Assembly (NCBI GenBank): GCA_023151275.1
Contig: JAKLJI010000001.1
Location: 272,409 to 336,408, forward strand
Length of the DNA: 64,000 nucleotides
Source of the DNA: Bacteroidia bacterium
Lineage (GTDB): Bacteria > Bacteroidota > Bacteroidia > UKL13-3
Direction of reading: 5' to 3'
Part shown: positions 36,644 to 44,307 of the stretch, piece by piece
Layout of the letters: each line of letters starts with the position of its first letter
Numbering within the stretch: position 1 is the first letter of the stretch
Notes under the pieces: generated by a model
Told to the model about the DNA's origin: nothing
The model's input: only the letters and a program-made list of their open reading frames with translations
Databases searched by the model: none
Position numbers and translations under genes: made by a program

Positions 36644-37099
36644 TTATCTGTTAAGCAAGTCTTCCATGCGGATTTTAAACTGGGAAAATTCAGGATAATA
36701 CTCAACCACAATTTTCTGAAAAATAGCATCAGCAGTTTCTTCATTGTAAGTATGCGAAGTTCTATTGCGACTTTGAATCATGTCCATCCAAACTTCACCA
36801 TTGGAGATTAAATCGAATGCAAATGCTTCCCGAGTGGCGTCCCTCGAACCAAAAATTCCATTATTTCCGGAATACTCCAGGAAATCCTTCATTACATTCC
36901 AAGCCAATTCATGGGTATATTCAAAACGCTGAATTACACCTTCCTTAATGATATCCTCCAAAAAAGTATCCTGACTGATTTTCGCGTCTCCTCCATAAGC
37001 ATACGTTCCTTTAACATTAAGAACAGCCTCTTCCAGTTTGATAAACGCCTTAACAAAATTGCTAAAGCGTTGCTTCCAGCGTATATCAGCGTTATTCAT
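36644..37099 (-). CDS. hepT: HepT-like toxin / nucleotidyltransferase substrate-binding protein
   Basis: The 151-residue all-helical protein belongs to the HI0074/HepT group (TIGR01987-like; EGVIQRFEYTHELAWNVMKDFLEY). The toxin RNase motif RX4HXY is present as RNRTSHTY (Arg111, His116, Tyr118), the Tyr being the usual AMPylation site. It is upstream of the MntA-like gene and on the same strand. A dyad 27-48 bases upstream could be an operator. The alternative is a non-toxic substrate-binding partner; the intact motif favours a toxin. Confidence 0.85.
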   Translation of the reverse strand: MNNADIRWKQRFSNFVKAFIKLEEAVLNVKGTYAYGGDAKISQDTFLEDIIKEGVIQRFEYTHELAWNVMKDFLEYSGNNGIFGSRDATREAFAFDLISNGEVWMDMIQSRNRTSHTYNEETADAIFQKIVVEYYPEFSQFKIRMEDLLNR

Positions 37100-37125
37100 T
37101 TTGATTAATTATTCTTTGTGAATCA

Positions 37126-37147
37126 ATTTCATCCAAATTGGTGAAAT
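37126..37147 (-). promoter_or_regulatory. Dyad upstream of hepT/mntA (possible operator)
   Basis: The arms ATTTCA and CCAA pair with TTGG and TGAAAT, with one bulged T and a single central A. It lies 27-48 bases before the hepT start. Confidence 0.35.
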
Positions 37148-37260
37148 GATAACAAATCTGACCAGTTGTAAAGATAGTTTTCGGACTTGAATTTTGCATT
37201 GTTGATTCAAAACCGAAAAGAGCTCAGTTTCTAAGGTGATCTGGGCCAAGCTATTTTATC

Positions 37261-37287
37261 GGTTTGATTACAAGTAGTTCGGAGTTA
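37261..37287 (+). repeat. Direct repeat, right copy
   Basis: Second copy of the sequence at 36292-36319 (GGTTTGATTACAAGTAGTTC then GGAGTTA), here without an upstream receptor coding region. It marks the far edge of the inserted toxin-antitoxin segment. Confidence 0.8.
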
Positions 37288-37318
37288 AATATAGAAGGAT
37301 AAATAGTACCTCCCACTT

Positions 37319-38410
37319 TTATTCAAATTCAACAGGAACAAAGAATTTTCTTCCGAAAGAATAAGGAAGCACCCCTTCATGTTGCAAACGCCCAACAATA
37401 ATTGCAGGATGTGTATTAAACTTAGTAGCCAATTTAATTATCTCATTCTCTGATGCATTAAACCGCTTTAAAACTTCGTCCTCCTCTTCTTTTGAAAGTG
37501 TCCATTTCACAGCAAAGCTGTCAGCTTCATTTTCTTTTTGTTTATCTTTTTCGGAGTAGTCAATGTCCTCAAGAAAGATATCCTTTTTCCCATGGAGCAA
37601 AATGTGGCCAGCCTCATGAAAGAAAGTAAACCAAAAACTATCGTTCCGTTTATATCGTCCAGTTAATTGGATTAAAGGCGTATCGCCTAGCCATCGTGTA
37701 CTTCCGCTTATTGGTGCCTTATTTACACAAGGCGTATGGACAACCTTTACACCCGCATTTAAGCAAACTCGTTGCAATTGCCCAAAAAAGTTTTCGGGAT
37801 GCCTGGCCATTATAGCTTTTATTTCAAGTAAACATTCCTTGAAAACTTTTTCATCATAAGGTTTACTGATAAGCTCGGCAGCTTGCAATTCCCCCTTGCG
37901 TAACCATGCAGAAATGGCATAGGGATCTTTAATATGCGCTAAGGAAATGCGAAATGCCACCTTCAGCTGTTGATTAAAATAATAATCCTCCCAAGCGCTG
38001 TGGTTACTGATACTGAAAAAAGCCAACAATTCGGATGTTTTTTCTTCTATTGTCCCTTTTTTAGCCAGCCAGCCTTTTTTTACCATGTCAGCTATGGGAA
38101 ATTTTTTTGCCCAATCAGCCGACTCTTTTATCAGTTCATTTCGCTCTTCACGTGCCAAGAACTCGTCAAAAGTTCGCTGCATATTCAACCAAAAATGTGC
38201 AGGAATTTTCAGAACATGTTCAAACTGAACAGCCATTTCTGGAGTGATGCTGCTCTTACATTTTAAGATTGCTATTATGGTTTTTTCGGGCTTTCCTGTT
38301 CGTATTGCAAACTCTTTAGGACCCATGCCTAATTCCTCTAACTTCTCTTTTAAGGTTTCACCAGGATGAAAAGCTATTTGAGGATAATACTGATTCTTTT
38401 TAGTTTCCAT
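37319..38410 (-). CDS. higA: HigA-like antitoxin fused to an ImmA/IrrE metallopeptidase domain
   Basis: The 363-residue protein has an N-terminal HigA-type helix-turn-helix (HPGETLKEKLEELGMGPKEF, AIRTGKPEKTIIAILKCKS) that should bind the operator upstream. A C-terminal ImmA/IrrE domain carries the zinc motif HEAGH (about 265-269, in FTFFHEAGHILLHGKK). It follows the HigB-like toxin gene by 14 bases. Long antitoxins of this kind are known to pair with HigB toxins. The peptidase part may remove a repressor or regulate the antitoxin; that is an inference. Confidence 0.88.
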   Translation of the reverse strand: METKKNQYYPQIAFHPGETLKEKLEELGMGPKEFAIRTGKPEKTIIAILKCKSSITPEMAVQFEHVLKIPAHFWLNMQRTFDEFLAREERNELIKESADWAKKFPIADMVKKGWLAKKGTIEEKTSELLAFFSISNHSAWEDYYFNQQLKVAFRISLAHIKDPYAISAWLRKGELQAAELISKPYDEKVFKECLLEIKAIMARHPENFFGQLQRVCLNAGVKVVHTPCVNKAPISGSTRWLGDTPLIQLTGRYKRNDSFWFTFFHEAGHILLHGKKDIFLEDIDYSEKDKQKENEADSFAVKWTLSKEEEDEVLKRFNASENEIIKLATKFNTHPAIIVGRLQHEGVLPYSFGRKFFVPVEFE

Positions 38411-38424
38411 CTTTAGCTAAATTA

Positions 38425-38763
38425 TTATTTGGAATGGTAGTCTGTAACTTCAATTATTTCAACATTTTCAATCTTAACCCAAAGGTATTTGCCGTTATCA
38501 TCCTGGGGTATGGGCTTTTGGCCAGGCTCAAAAACTAAACGATAGGGCTGATCCAAGTCACAAGCCCATTGACCTTTTCGATCTCCCGTTAGTTCATGAT
38601 ACCTACCCGGGAGGTAACGCACATCTTCAAGGGTAACCGCATTTCGTAGATCTCCGAGTCGTCTATTAAAGAGTTTTGCTCGAATTTGGCCCATCTCTTT
38701 TTGACACCTGGAATAATCATTTGCCAGTTTTTCCAGCTTTTTATTGCTAAATGTTATTTCCAC
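38425..38763 (-). CDS. higB: HigB-like RelE-superfamily toxin
   Basis: A 112-residue protein of the RelE/HigB ribosome-dependent RNase superfamily: KKLEKLANDYSRCQKEMG, LFNRRLGDLRNAVTLEDVRY, GRYHELTGDRKGQWACDLDQ, PYRLVFEP and the C-terminal VEIIEVTDYHSK. The start is GTG 38763. It is the first gene of the operon with the HigA-ImmA antitoxin, the toxin-first order typical of higBA. Confidence 0.9.
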   Translation of the reverse strand: MEITFSNKKLEKLANDYSRCQKEMGQIRAKLFNRRLGDLRNAVTLEDVRYLPGRYHELTGDRKGQWACDLDQPYRLVFEPGQKPIPQDDNGKYLWVKIENVEIIEVTDYHSK

Positions 38764-38786
38764 TTCAAATTTACAAACATTTTAAG

Positions 38787-38801
38787 TTACACCAAATGTA
38801 A
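38787..38801 (-). promoter_or_regulatory. Palindromic operator overlapping the higBA -7 box
   Basis: TTACACCAAATGTAA is a 5-bp inverted repeat around five bases. On the minus strand the same bases contain TACATTTG, an exact match to TAnnTTTG, 24 bases before the higB start. Antitoxin binding here would block RNA polymerase. Confidence 0.6.
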
Positions 38802-38995
38802 GTCAAAAATAAAATTAATCACATTGATTGCGCCTCGTAAAATGCCAAAACCTCCACAATGAAAGTATTTTCAACACATTTATCAGGAACATGGAGAAAA
38901 AGCAACAAATAAAATCTCTTTATACAGGATAATAATCTTCAGCCTTAAATTTCCCACCTCTAATCCAAAAGCCAGCTTGCTCCGTATAGTAAAAG

Positions 38996-39035
38996 CACAG
39001 GGTTATCTGACGGATTCGGCACGGATAACCCTGTG
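38996..39035 (-). terminator. Hairpin downstream of creD
   Basis: A perfect 12-bp inverted repeat (CACAGGGTTATC, 16-base loop, GATAACCCTGTG) lies 6 bases past the creD stop. The T tract after it on the minus strand is weak (CTTTTA). Confidence 0.75.
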
Positions 39036-39041
39036 GTTCCT

Positions 39042-40370
39042 TTAATCCTGATACCAATTAATTTTCCTTGAAACATACATGAGCAGGGCCAAAACCAAGA
39101 ATAGACCGAGGCTTCCCAACAATAAGGCAAATTGCTGCTGTTGAATCAACACAAATACATAGCCATAAAAAGCAGAAAGAACAGCCAGGAGTCCGAGTGA
39201 GTTCTTCCATTTCCCAAAAATGCTAAGGCTGTAGGCAGATATCAAAAGCACTACCAAGGCTGTACTTAATAGGTAAGCATAAGAAAATCCAATTTGCTCT
39301 GAAAACGAAAGCAAAAGGATATAAAACAAGACCATTGCCGCACCAATGAGCAAGTATTGGAAAGGATGAATCCGGATTTTAAGAATCATTTCGGTTAGAA
39401 ATAGCGCAAGAAAACTTAGCAATACCACCAGCATGCCATACTTGGAAGAGCGCATGCTTTTTTGATACTGGTCTACCGGCATAAGCAGGTTTACCGTTGC
39501 AAGAGAGTTACCCAAATCCGGAGGACATTTTCCGAGCCATTGTTGAGCAAAAGGTCGATTAAAACCTAAAACAGACCAGCTTGCTGTAAATCCTGAATCG
39601 CTAACCTGCCGCTGCACGGGCAAAAACTTTCCGTCAAAACCAGGATCCGGCCAATTGCTTTTTAGAACAATTTCTGATTCATTTCCAACCGGCACAAACG
39701 AAAGAAACTTACTACCTCTTAAACTCAGTTTCATCGAAACATTTGCCAATTGCTCCAAGGAATTCAGGTTGGGGATTGCCGCTGCCAGGTATTGCGCCGC
39801 AGGTAGCTCTTCGCTTACAAGCGGATGAAAAGCCTCAAAGGTCAATTGATTGTTTTGGAAAGTCAAACTAGGTACTGAACTCAAACCACGTAAGTCGCTA
39901 AAGCCAAACAAGAGCTTTGCTCCTTTCCAGTCTATGGCAGAAGGTTCAATTTCAAGCTTGGTAAGTTCGGCGGCAGTGTACCCAAACGACAGGTTAAACG
40001 TACCATTATAAACAACAGCATCAAAAATGCCCCGGTTCAATTCCTCTGCTTTCAGGTTTCCGTTTACCTTAAATCTGGCAGGTAAGAAATACGCAAATTC
40101 CCTAAGCGTTTCTACACCGGTTTTGGTTTTTACCAGCTTGGAATAAGGCAACTGAACTATTGGGCCTGTAACCAATTGAGCCTCTCCCCACTTGGAAGAA
40201 ATTTCGTCAATTGCTTCTTCGGCGCGGCTTTGCCGCTCATAGATAACCGACTCAATCATGGAGCTCGGGATTAATAAAATCAAGACTAGAAAACCAATGG
40301 TGCCAATTTTTACCAAAACCGAACGTTTTAGCCAGGCATTGAAGCGATTAATAATTGATTCTGTTTCCAT
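39042..40370 (-). CDS. creD: CreD family inner-membrane protein
   Basis: The 442-residue protein matches CreD: an N-terminal membrane helix followed by PSSMIESVIYERQSRAEEAIDEISSKWG, a periplasmic domain with TGPIVQLPY and the conserved FSDLRGLSSVPS, and five or six C-terminal helices. CreD is linked to envelope integrity and beta-lactam or colicin response; its mechanism is not settled. A dyad very like that upstream of the first gene of the operon lies 5 bases before its ATG, so it is probably controlled by the same winged-helix regulator. Confidence 0.93.
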   Translation of the reverse strand: METESIINRFNAWLKRSVLVKIGTIGFLVLILLIPSSMIESVIYERQSRAEEAIDEISSKWGEAQLVTGPIVQLPYSKLVKTKTGVETLREFAYFLPARFKVNGNLKAEELNRGIFDAVVYNGTFNLSFGYTAAELTKLEIEPSAIDWKGAKLLFGFSDLRGLSSVPSLTFQNNQLTFEAFHPLVSEELPAAQYLAAAIPNLNSLEQLANVSMKLSLRGSKFLSFVPVGNESEIVLKSNWPDPGFDGKFLPVQRQVSDSGFTASWSVLGFNRPFAQQWLGKCPPDLGNSLATVNLLMPVDQYQKSMRSSKYGMLVVLLSFLALFLTEMILKIRIHPFQYLLIGAAMVLFYILLLSFSEQIGFSYAYLLSTALVVLLISAYSLSIFGKWKNSLGLLAVLSAFYGYVFVLIQQQQFALLLGSLGLFLVLALLMYVSRKINWYQD

Positions 40371-40375
40371 AAAAG

Positions 40376-40394
40376 TGCTTTGAATTACAAAGTG
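40376..40394 (-). promoter_or_regulatory. Operator-like dyad immediately before creD
   Basis: TGCTTTG-AATTA-CAAAGTG: six of seven arm bases pair. It is separated from the creD start codon by AAAAG (plus strand), exactly as the matching site at 41341-41359. Confidence 0.6.
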
Positions 40395-40409
40395 AATAGT
40401 TAAAAAAAT

Positions 40410-40706
40410 TTATTTTTGCTTGTTAATGAAATTTTCAATAGCCGCCAGATGCTTTTTAAAAGCGAGCTTCCCGGCCTCGGTTGCTGAGTATTTTGTCAAA
40501 GGTTTTCTTCCATTATAGCCTTTCCAAACCTGCACATAATTCTCTTTTTCCAGTGCCTTAATATGCGAAGCCAAATTTCCATCGCTTAGCTTAAGCAGCT
40601 CCTTTAGGAAATTAAACTCCAACTCCTCGTTCACCACCAGAACCGACATAATTTGAAGCCGAACCCGGTTCTCAAAGGCCTTATCAAAACCACTTAGCAA
40701 ATCCAT
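40410..40706 (-). CDS. Winged-helix transcriptional regulator (ArsR/HTH_34-like)
   Basis: A 98-residue DNA-binding protein: RVRLQIMSVLVVNEELEFNF, LKLSDGNLASHIKALEKENY (recognition helix), VQVWKGYNGRKPLTKYSATE and a short C-terminal helix. This fits the HTH_34 type common beside creD in Bacteroidota. Its start overlaps the stop of the upstream gene (TAATG). It probably represses the operon by binding the two dyads at 40376-40394 and 41341-41359. Confidence 0.87.
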   Translation of the reverse strand: MDLLSGFDKAFENRVRLQIMSVLVVNEELEFNFLKELLKLSDGNLASHIKALEKENYVQVWKGYNGRKPLTKYSATEAGKLAFKKHLAAIENFINKQK

Positions 40707-41335
40707 TAGTGCTTCGATTCATAGCGTGAATACATCAAGGCGCCGTATGCAATATGCAAGAGCCCAAATCCGGCACCCCAAAAAATCAATCCATACCCGG
40801 GAATCCATGCAGAAATAAGCCCTAAACCAATTTCAAGAGCGCCTAGAACCCGAATTTCCGAATAGGTAAAATTTCCTGCATTCATCAAAGCCAAGCCATA
40901 AAACAGCAAACAAGCAGGAGCAACTATTTCTAAATTTCCTTTCAACAACATCAACCCAATAAAAACCGCACCCGAAACCAAAGGGACCAAAATAGAGAAT
41001 AAAAACCTGCGGGTAATAGCACTCCAAACCGGCAAACCGCTGGCAATGGCCTTGCGCCTACTAAAATAAAAACCAGATAAAACAGAAGCAATTAAAACCA
41101 AGGCCGCAGCTACCAGTAATTTCAGTAAAACAGAGCTTTGATTCACGTATACAAACCTAAACCCGAAAGGACTATTGGGGTAGTAAATCAAAAAATACGC
41201 ATAAACCGTTCCGGCAAGCGCAAAAAGCCCGGCAAAAATGCCCGATAAGCCACTAAGTGAAACAAAGCGACTCGATTTCTCCATCATATCGCGAATGGAA
41301 GCCAGGTCTTTTTGAAAATCAGTTGTATTGCCCAT
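40706..41335 (-). CDS. Multi-pass membrane protein, first gene of the creD operon
   Basis: ATG 41335 is chosen; an in-frame start further out (41458) would add 41 residues that run through the operator and into the divergent gene. The 209-residue protein has a polar start with DFQKDLASIRDMMEKSSRFV and about six membrane helices (SLSGLSGIFAGLFALAGTVYAY onward). It resembles hypothetical membrane proteins often found with PadR/HTH_34 regulators. The function is unknown. Coupled to the regulator by one base of overlap. Confidence 0.8.
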   Translation of the reverse strand: MGNTTDFQKDLASIRDMMEKSSRFVSLSGLSGIFAGLFALAGTVYAYFLIYYPNSPFGFRFVYVNQSSVLLKLLVAAALVLIASVLSGFYFSRRKAIASGLPVWSAITRRFLFSILVPLVSGAVFIGLMLLKGNLEIVAPACLLFYGLALMNAGNFTYSEIRVLGALEIGLGLISAWIPGYGLIFWGAGFGLLHIAYGALMYSRYESKH

Positions 41336-41340
41336 AAAAG

Positions 41341-41359
41341 TACTTTGCACTACAAAGTA
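41341..41359 (-). promoter_or_regulatory. Operator-like dyad before the creD operon
   Basis: TACTTTG-CACTA-CAAAGTA is a perfect 7-bp inverted repeat, 5 bases from the start codon at 41335. On the minus strand TTACTTTG matches TAnnTTTG at seven of eight positions, so the operator may overlap the -7 element. Confidence 0.65.
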
Positions 41360-41448
41360 ACAATCAGCAATCCTAAAATCCAAGGATAAATTGCGAAAGG
41401 CATCAAAAAAGCAGGAATTGTTTATTTTTGAAGCTTGCACCCGCATCC

Positions 41449-42441
41449 ATGAAAGCAATTATTCCTGTAGCAGGAATCGGAACTCGCCTCCGTCCACATA
41501 CACATACTCAGCCAAAAGCACTTATTCCTATTGCCGGCAAACCCATTCTTGGCCATATCACCGAATACCTTAACCAAAATGGAATAACGGATTTTGTGTT
41601 TATCATTGGCTACCTGGGCGATAAAATCGAGCAGTACATCCAAAAAAGTTTCCCGCATATCAACGCCCGCTTTGTTATTCAAACCACGGGTAAGGGCGTA
41701 GGACATGCCATTTGGCTGGCCAAAGAACATGTTAAGCCTGCAGAAGAGGTGCTAATTGTTTTTGGAGATACGATTGTGGACATGGACGCTCAGGCCGTTT
41801 TTGCTTCTGAATACTCAACCTTGGGTGTTAAAAAAGTTGACGATCCCAGGTTGTTTGGTGTAGCAGAAGTTGACCGAAATGGCTTCATTACCCGCATGGT
41901 TGAAAAGCCAAGTATTCCAAAAAGCAACCTTGCCTTGGTAGGCGTGTACAAAATCCGTGAAAGTGAATTGCTTTTCGAGGCTCTTGAAGAAAACGTAGCC
42001 CAGCAACTCAAAACCCATGGCGAGTTTACCCTTACCGATGCACTCATGAAAATGGTTGAACAAGGGGTAAAATTCAGCACCTTTGATGTAGATAATTGGT
42101 TTGATTGCGGCAAAAAAGAAGTGTTAATCGACACCAACTCCTTGCTCCTGCGCAGGTTGAATTACGACACAAGTCCTTACCAATTCGAAAACACCATTAT
42201 CATCCCACCGGTATTTATTGGTGAAGGCTGCAAAATCAGCAATAGCATCATTGGGCCGCATGTTTCCATTGGCGAAAATGCCATTTTAAACTACGCCACC
42301 ATCAAAGATTCCATTATTGGTCCTTACGCGCAAATTGAATACGCCATTCTCCATCGCTCGCTCATAGGCAACGATGCGCTACTCAAGGGCATGATTCAAA
42401 GCCTGAACATTGGCGACAGTACCGAAATCAACTTCGGTTAA
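41449..42441 (+). CDS. Sugar-phosphate nucleotidyltransferase with left-handed beta-helix (second paralogue)
   Basis: The 330-residue protein starts at ATG 41449 with the signature IPVAGIGTRLRPHTHTQPKA, followed by TGKGVGHAIWLAKE, VFGDTIVD, WFDCGKKEVLIDTN and hexapeptide repeats (IGEGCKISNSIIGPHVSIGE). It has the same layout as the protein at 27276-28286 and should activate a sugar 1-phosphate for surface polysaccharide. A TATTTTTG box (41423-41430) 18 bases upstream is an exact -7 match. The gene is divergent from the creD operon. A structured repeat element begins 20 bases after its stop. Confidence 0.9.
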   Translation: MKAIIPVAGIGTRLRPHTHTQPKALIPIAGKPILGHITEYLNQNGITDFVFIIGYLGDKIEQYIQKSFPHINARFVIQTTGKGVGHAIWLAKEHVKPAEEVLIVFGDTIVDMDAQAVFASEYSTLGVKKVDDPRLFGVAEVDRNGFITRMVEKPSIPKSNLALVGVYKIRESELLFEALEENVAQQLKTHGEFTLTDALMKMVEQGVKFSTFDVDNWFDCGKKEVLIDTNSLLLRRLNYDTSPYQFENTIIIPPVFIGEGCKISNSIIGPHVSIGENAILNYATIKDSIIGPYAQIEYAILHRSLIGNDALLKGMIQSLNIGDSTEINFG

Positions 42442-42461
42442 AATTTAGGTTTGTAGGGCGT

Positions 42462-42658
42462 GTTTTGTGGCAAGCAAAATGGCGTTTCAATTGCCAATCC
42501 CTACCGCCACAAAACCAGGCCATCCGCTCAAAGGCATTGCAGGCTATGTCAGCTTTGCAGCTGCTTTTGGTAGCTTCCTGTGGTCGCTCCAAAACCAGCG
42601 CAAAGCTAAGCCATACCCAGCGGCTGCCTAACCGCTGCTGTCCTTCACGCGAGGTGAA
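42462..42658 (+). repeat. Structured dispersed element, copy 1 (four hairpins)
   Basis: H1: GTTTTGTGGC 42462-42471 pairs with 42506-42515, loop of 34 bases. H2: AGCTTTGC 42551-42558 with 42600-42607, GCTG with CAGC, TTTTGG with CCAAAA, apical loop 42571-42588 containing GCTTCCTGTGGTCGC. H3: CAGCGG 42618-42623 with CCGCTG 42632-42637. H4: TTCAC 42644-42648 with GTGAA 42654-42658. The order of H1-H3, the 34-base loop, the words TTTCAAT, CATC and TTGC at equal offsets and the H2 loop are shared with copy 2 at 62544-62754. It contains no convincing gene. It may be a small RNA, an mRNA-end structure or a non-autonomous mobile element. Confidence 0.75.
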
Positions 42659-42699
42659 CGACTAAAAACAACAACCTATTAAATTGATAAGATTAAATT

Positions 42700-44307
42700 T
42701 TATTCTTCAATTACAATGCGTTTGAAATAGCTATTTCCATTAAAGGCATTCACCTTCAACAAATAAACCCCACCGGGTAAAGAAAATGGAACTTTCACAT
42801 GAAAATCTGTTGATTCCACCTTATCTGACCAAAGAGCTTCACCAACTAAGTTCATCACCTCAAAACTATTCACCTCAAAAGAACAATTCACCCAAAATTG
42901 CCCTGATAAAGGATTAGGAAAGACCTGAAATCGTTCATGTTCTTCTGAAATATCATCAAACCCAACATGCTCATTCGATATCCTAACCAACATAGCAAAG
43001 TAATCTTTACTCAGGTTTGAAGGATCTTTAATAAAATTTTGCGTGTACCCGCTAAGTAAAACAAAAGAGTCTGAAACAAATGAAACCTGCTTGATTGTTA
43101 CCATTTCATTCAAAAAAATCCGTTTCTCTACATACTTGCTTAAATCAGAATTCACAAATGAAATCAACAAAGTATCTGGCATTTCAAATGAAGTTGAACC
43201 AGAAGAAAATTTGGTATAATTAAGCATGCCTGCAAAAACAAAGTCACCATGAGTGGATTGGTCAAGACAATCAACTAAAGCAGGAACCTGATTCTCATAA
43301 CTATCATAGGTTTCAAAAAGTGTAATTATTCTACGTGAACATGTTGATTTCAAATTGGGAAAATCAACATCAAGGGTATCGAAAACACGTTCCGCTATAA
43401 AAAAGGAATTCACATGATCTTGAGTACTTCTTCGACCCGCAAGCCAATACGAATTTGAGTCTTCTCGATTGGTGAGTAAGCTAAAATAAGGAGAATAAAA
43501 AGGAATGGAATACAATAAATCATAGGGGCCATTTATAGTGCTTAAAACCCTATATCCCAAATCTTTAAAATCGGAATCAAGCACCTTAAAACGAAAACTG
43601 TTCTCATAAAAGTTATTATCTGCCCCTCGATGAACAACATACCCTTTGCCAATTTGCTTTAGTATTTCTGCACCTTGAGTGTAATCATTTAGGTTTGAAG
43701 AGTCCATAAAACATTTAAAGACATCATTTGAATCCAAGAAAAAATAAACTGTTGCAAATTGCTCATCAAACCTACCTGGATACTGAAGTTCCAACTTATT
43801 TAATTTACAAGCCAGTCCACCATATCGTTCCAAATTTTCACCCAATCGACACTTAAGCAAATATGGAAAAACAGAAAGGTTGAAAGGGAGTTTGAAAAAC
43901 TTTATCCAAGAATGGTTTAACGAATCATTCACATGGACAACACAAATACTTGCACGACGAATACTAACAGAAGTATCCTGGCTCTTAAGCGCTGAATAAC
44001 CCCAAATTTCATAGCCAGTCTTTACTTTAAGAACTGAAAAAAATGAAAAACTGGAATCCATACACAACGGTATCTGCAGCTTACGAATAAAAATGCCATC
44101 CTGGGTGAATTCCTTCACAATCAAAGCCTGTTCATTACCGCCCAATTCAGACCCAAAAAGTAAAAATGAATGAGGGAGAATGATGTCACCAAAAAACAAC
44201 TCATCCTTATCATTTGAATATTCTGAATCTGGGGTTAATTGGATGGATTGGGATCTTCCAACATGAAAAACAAAAACCAACCAAATCAAAATCAATACCT
44301 TCTTCAT
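42700..44307 (-). CDS. Secreted protein of unknown function with T9SS sorting domain
   Basis: The 535-residue protein has a signal peptide (MKKVLILIWLVFVFHVGRSQ) and a long central part (about 25-455) of beta-rich, hydrophobic-alternating sequence with no domain I recognise. The C-terminal T9SS type A tail runs from ERFQVFPNPLSGQFWVNCSF to GGVYLLKVNAFNGNSYFKRI. It is exported to the surface or medium. No operon partner is apparent, and the CotH-like gene upstream on the same strand is separated by 340 bases. Confidence 0.85.
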   Translation of the reverse strand: MKKVLILIWLVFVFHVGRSQSIQLTPDSEYSNDKDELFFGDIILPHSFLLFGSELGGNEQALIVKEFTQDGIFIRKLQIPLCMDSSFSFFSVLKVKTGYEIWGYSALKSQDTSVSIRRASICVVHVNDSLNHSWIKFFKLPFNLSVFPYLLKCRLGENLERYGGLACKLNKLELQYPGRFDEQFATVYFFLDSNDVFKCFMDSSNLNDYTQGAEILKQIGKGYVVHRGADNNFYENSFRFKVLDSDFKDLGYRVLSTINGPYDLLYSIPFYSPYFSLLTNREDSNSYWLAGRRSTQDHVNSFFIAERVFDTLDVDFPNLKSTCSRRIITLFETYDSYENQVPALVDCLDQSTHGDFVFAGMLNYTKFSSGSTSFEMPDTLLISFVNSDLSKYVEKRIFLNEMVTIKQVSFVSDSFVLLSGYTQNFIKDPSNLSKDYFAMLVRISNEHVGFDDISEEHERFQVFPNPLSGQFWVNCSFEVNSFEVMNLVGEALWSDKVESTDFHVKVPFSLPGGVYLLKVNAFNGNSYFKRIVIEE

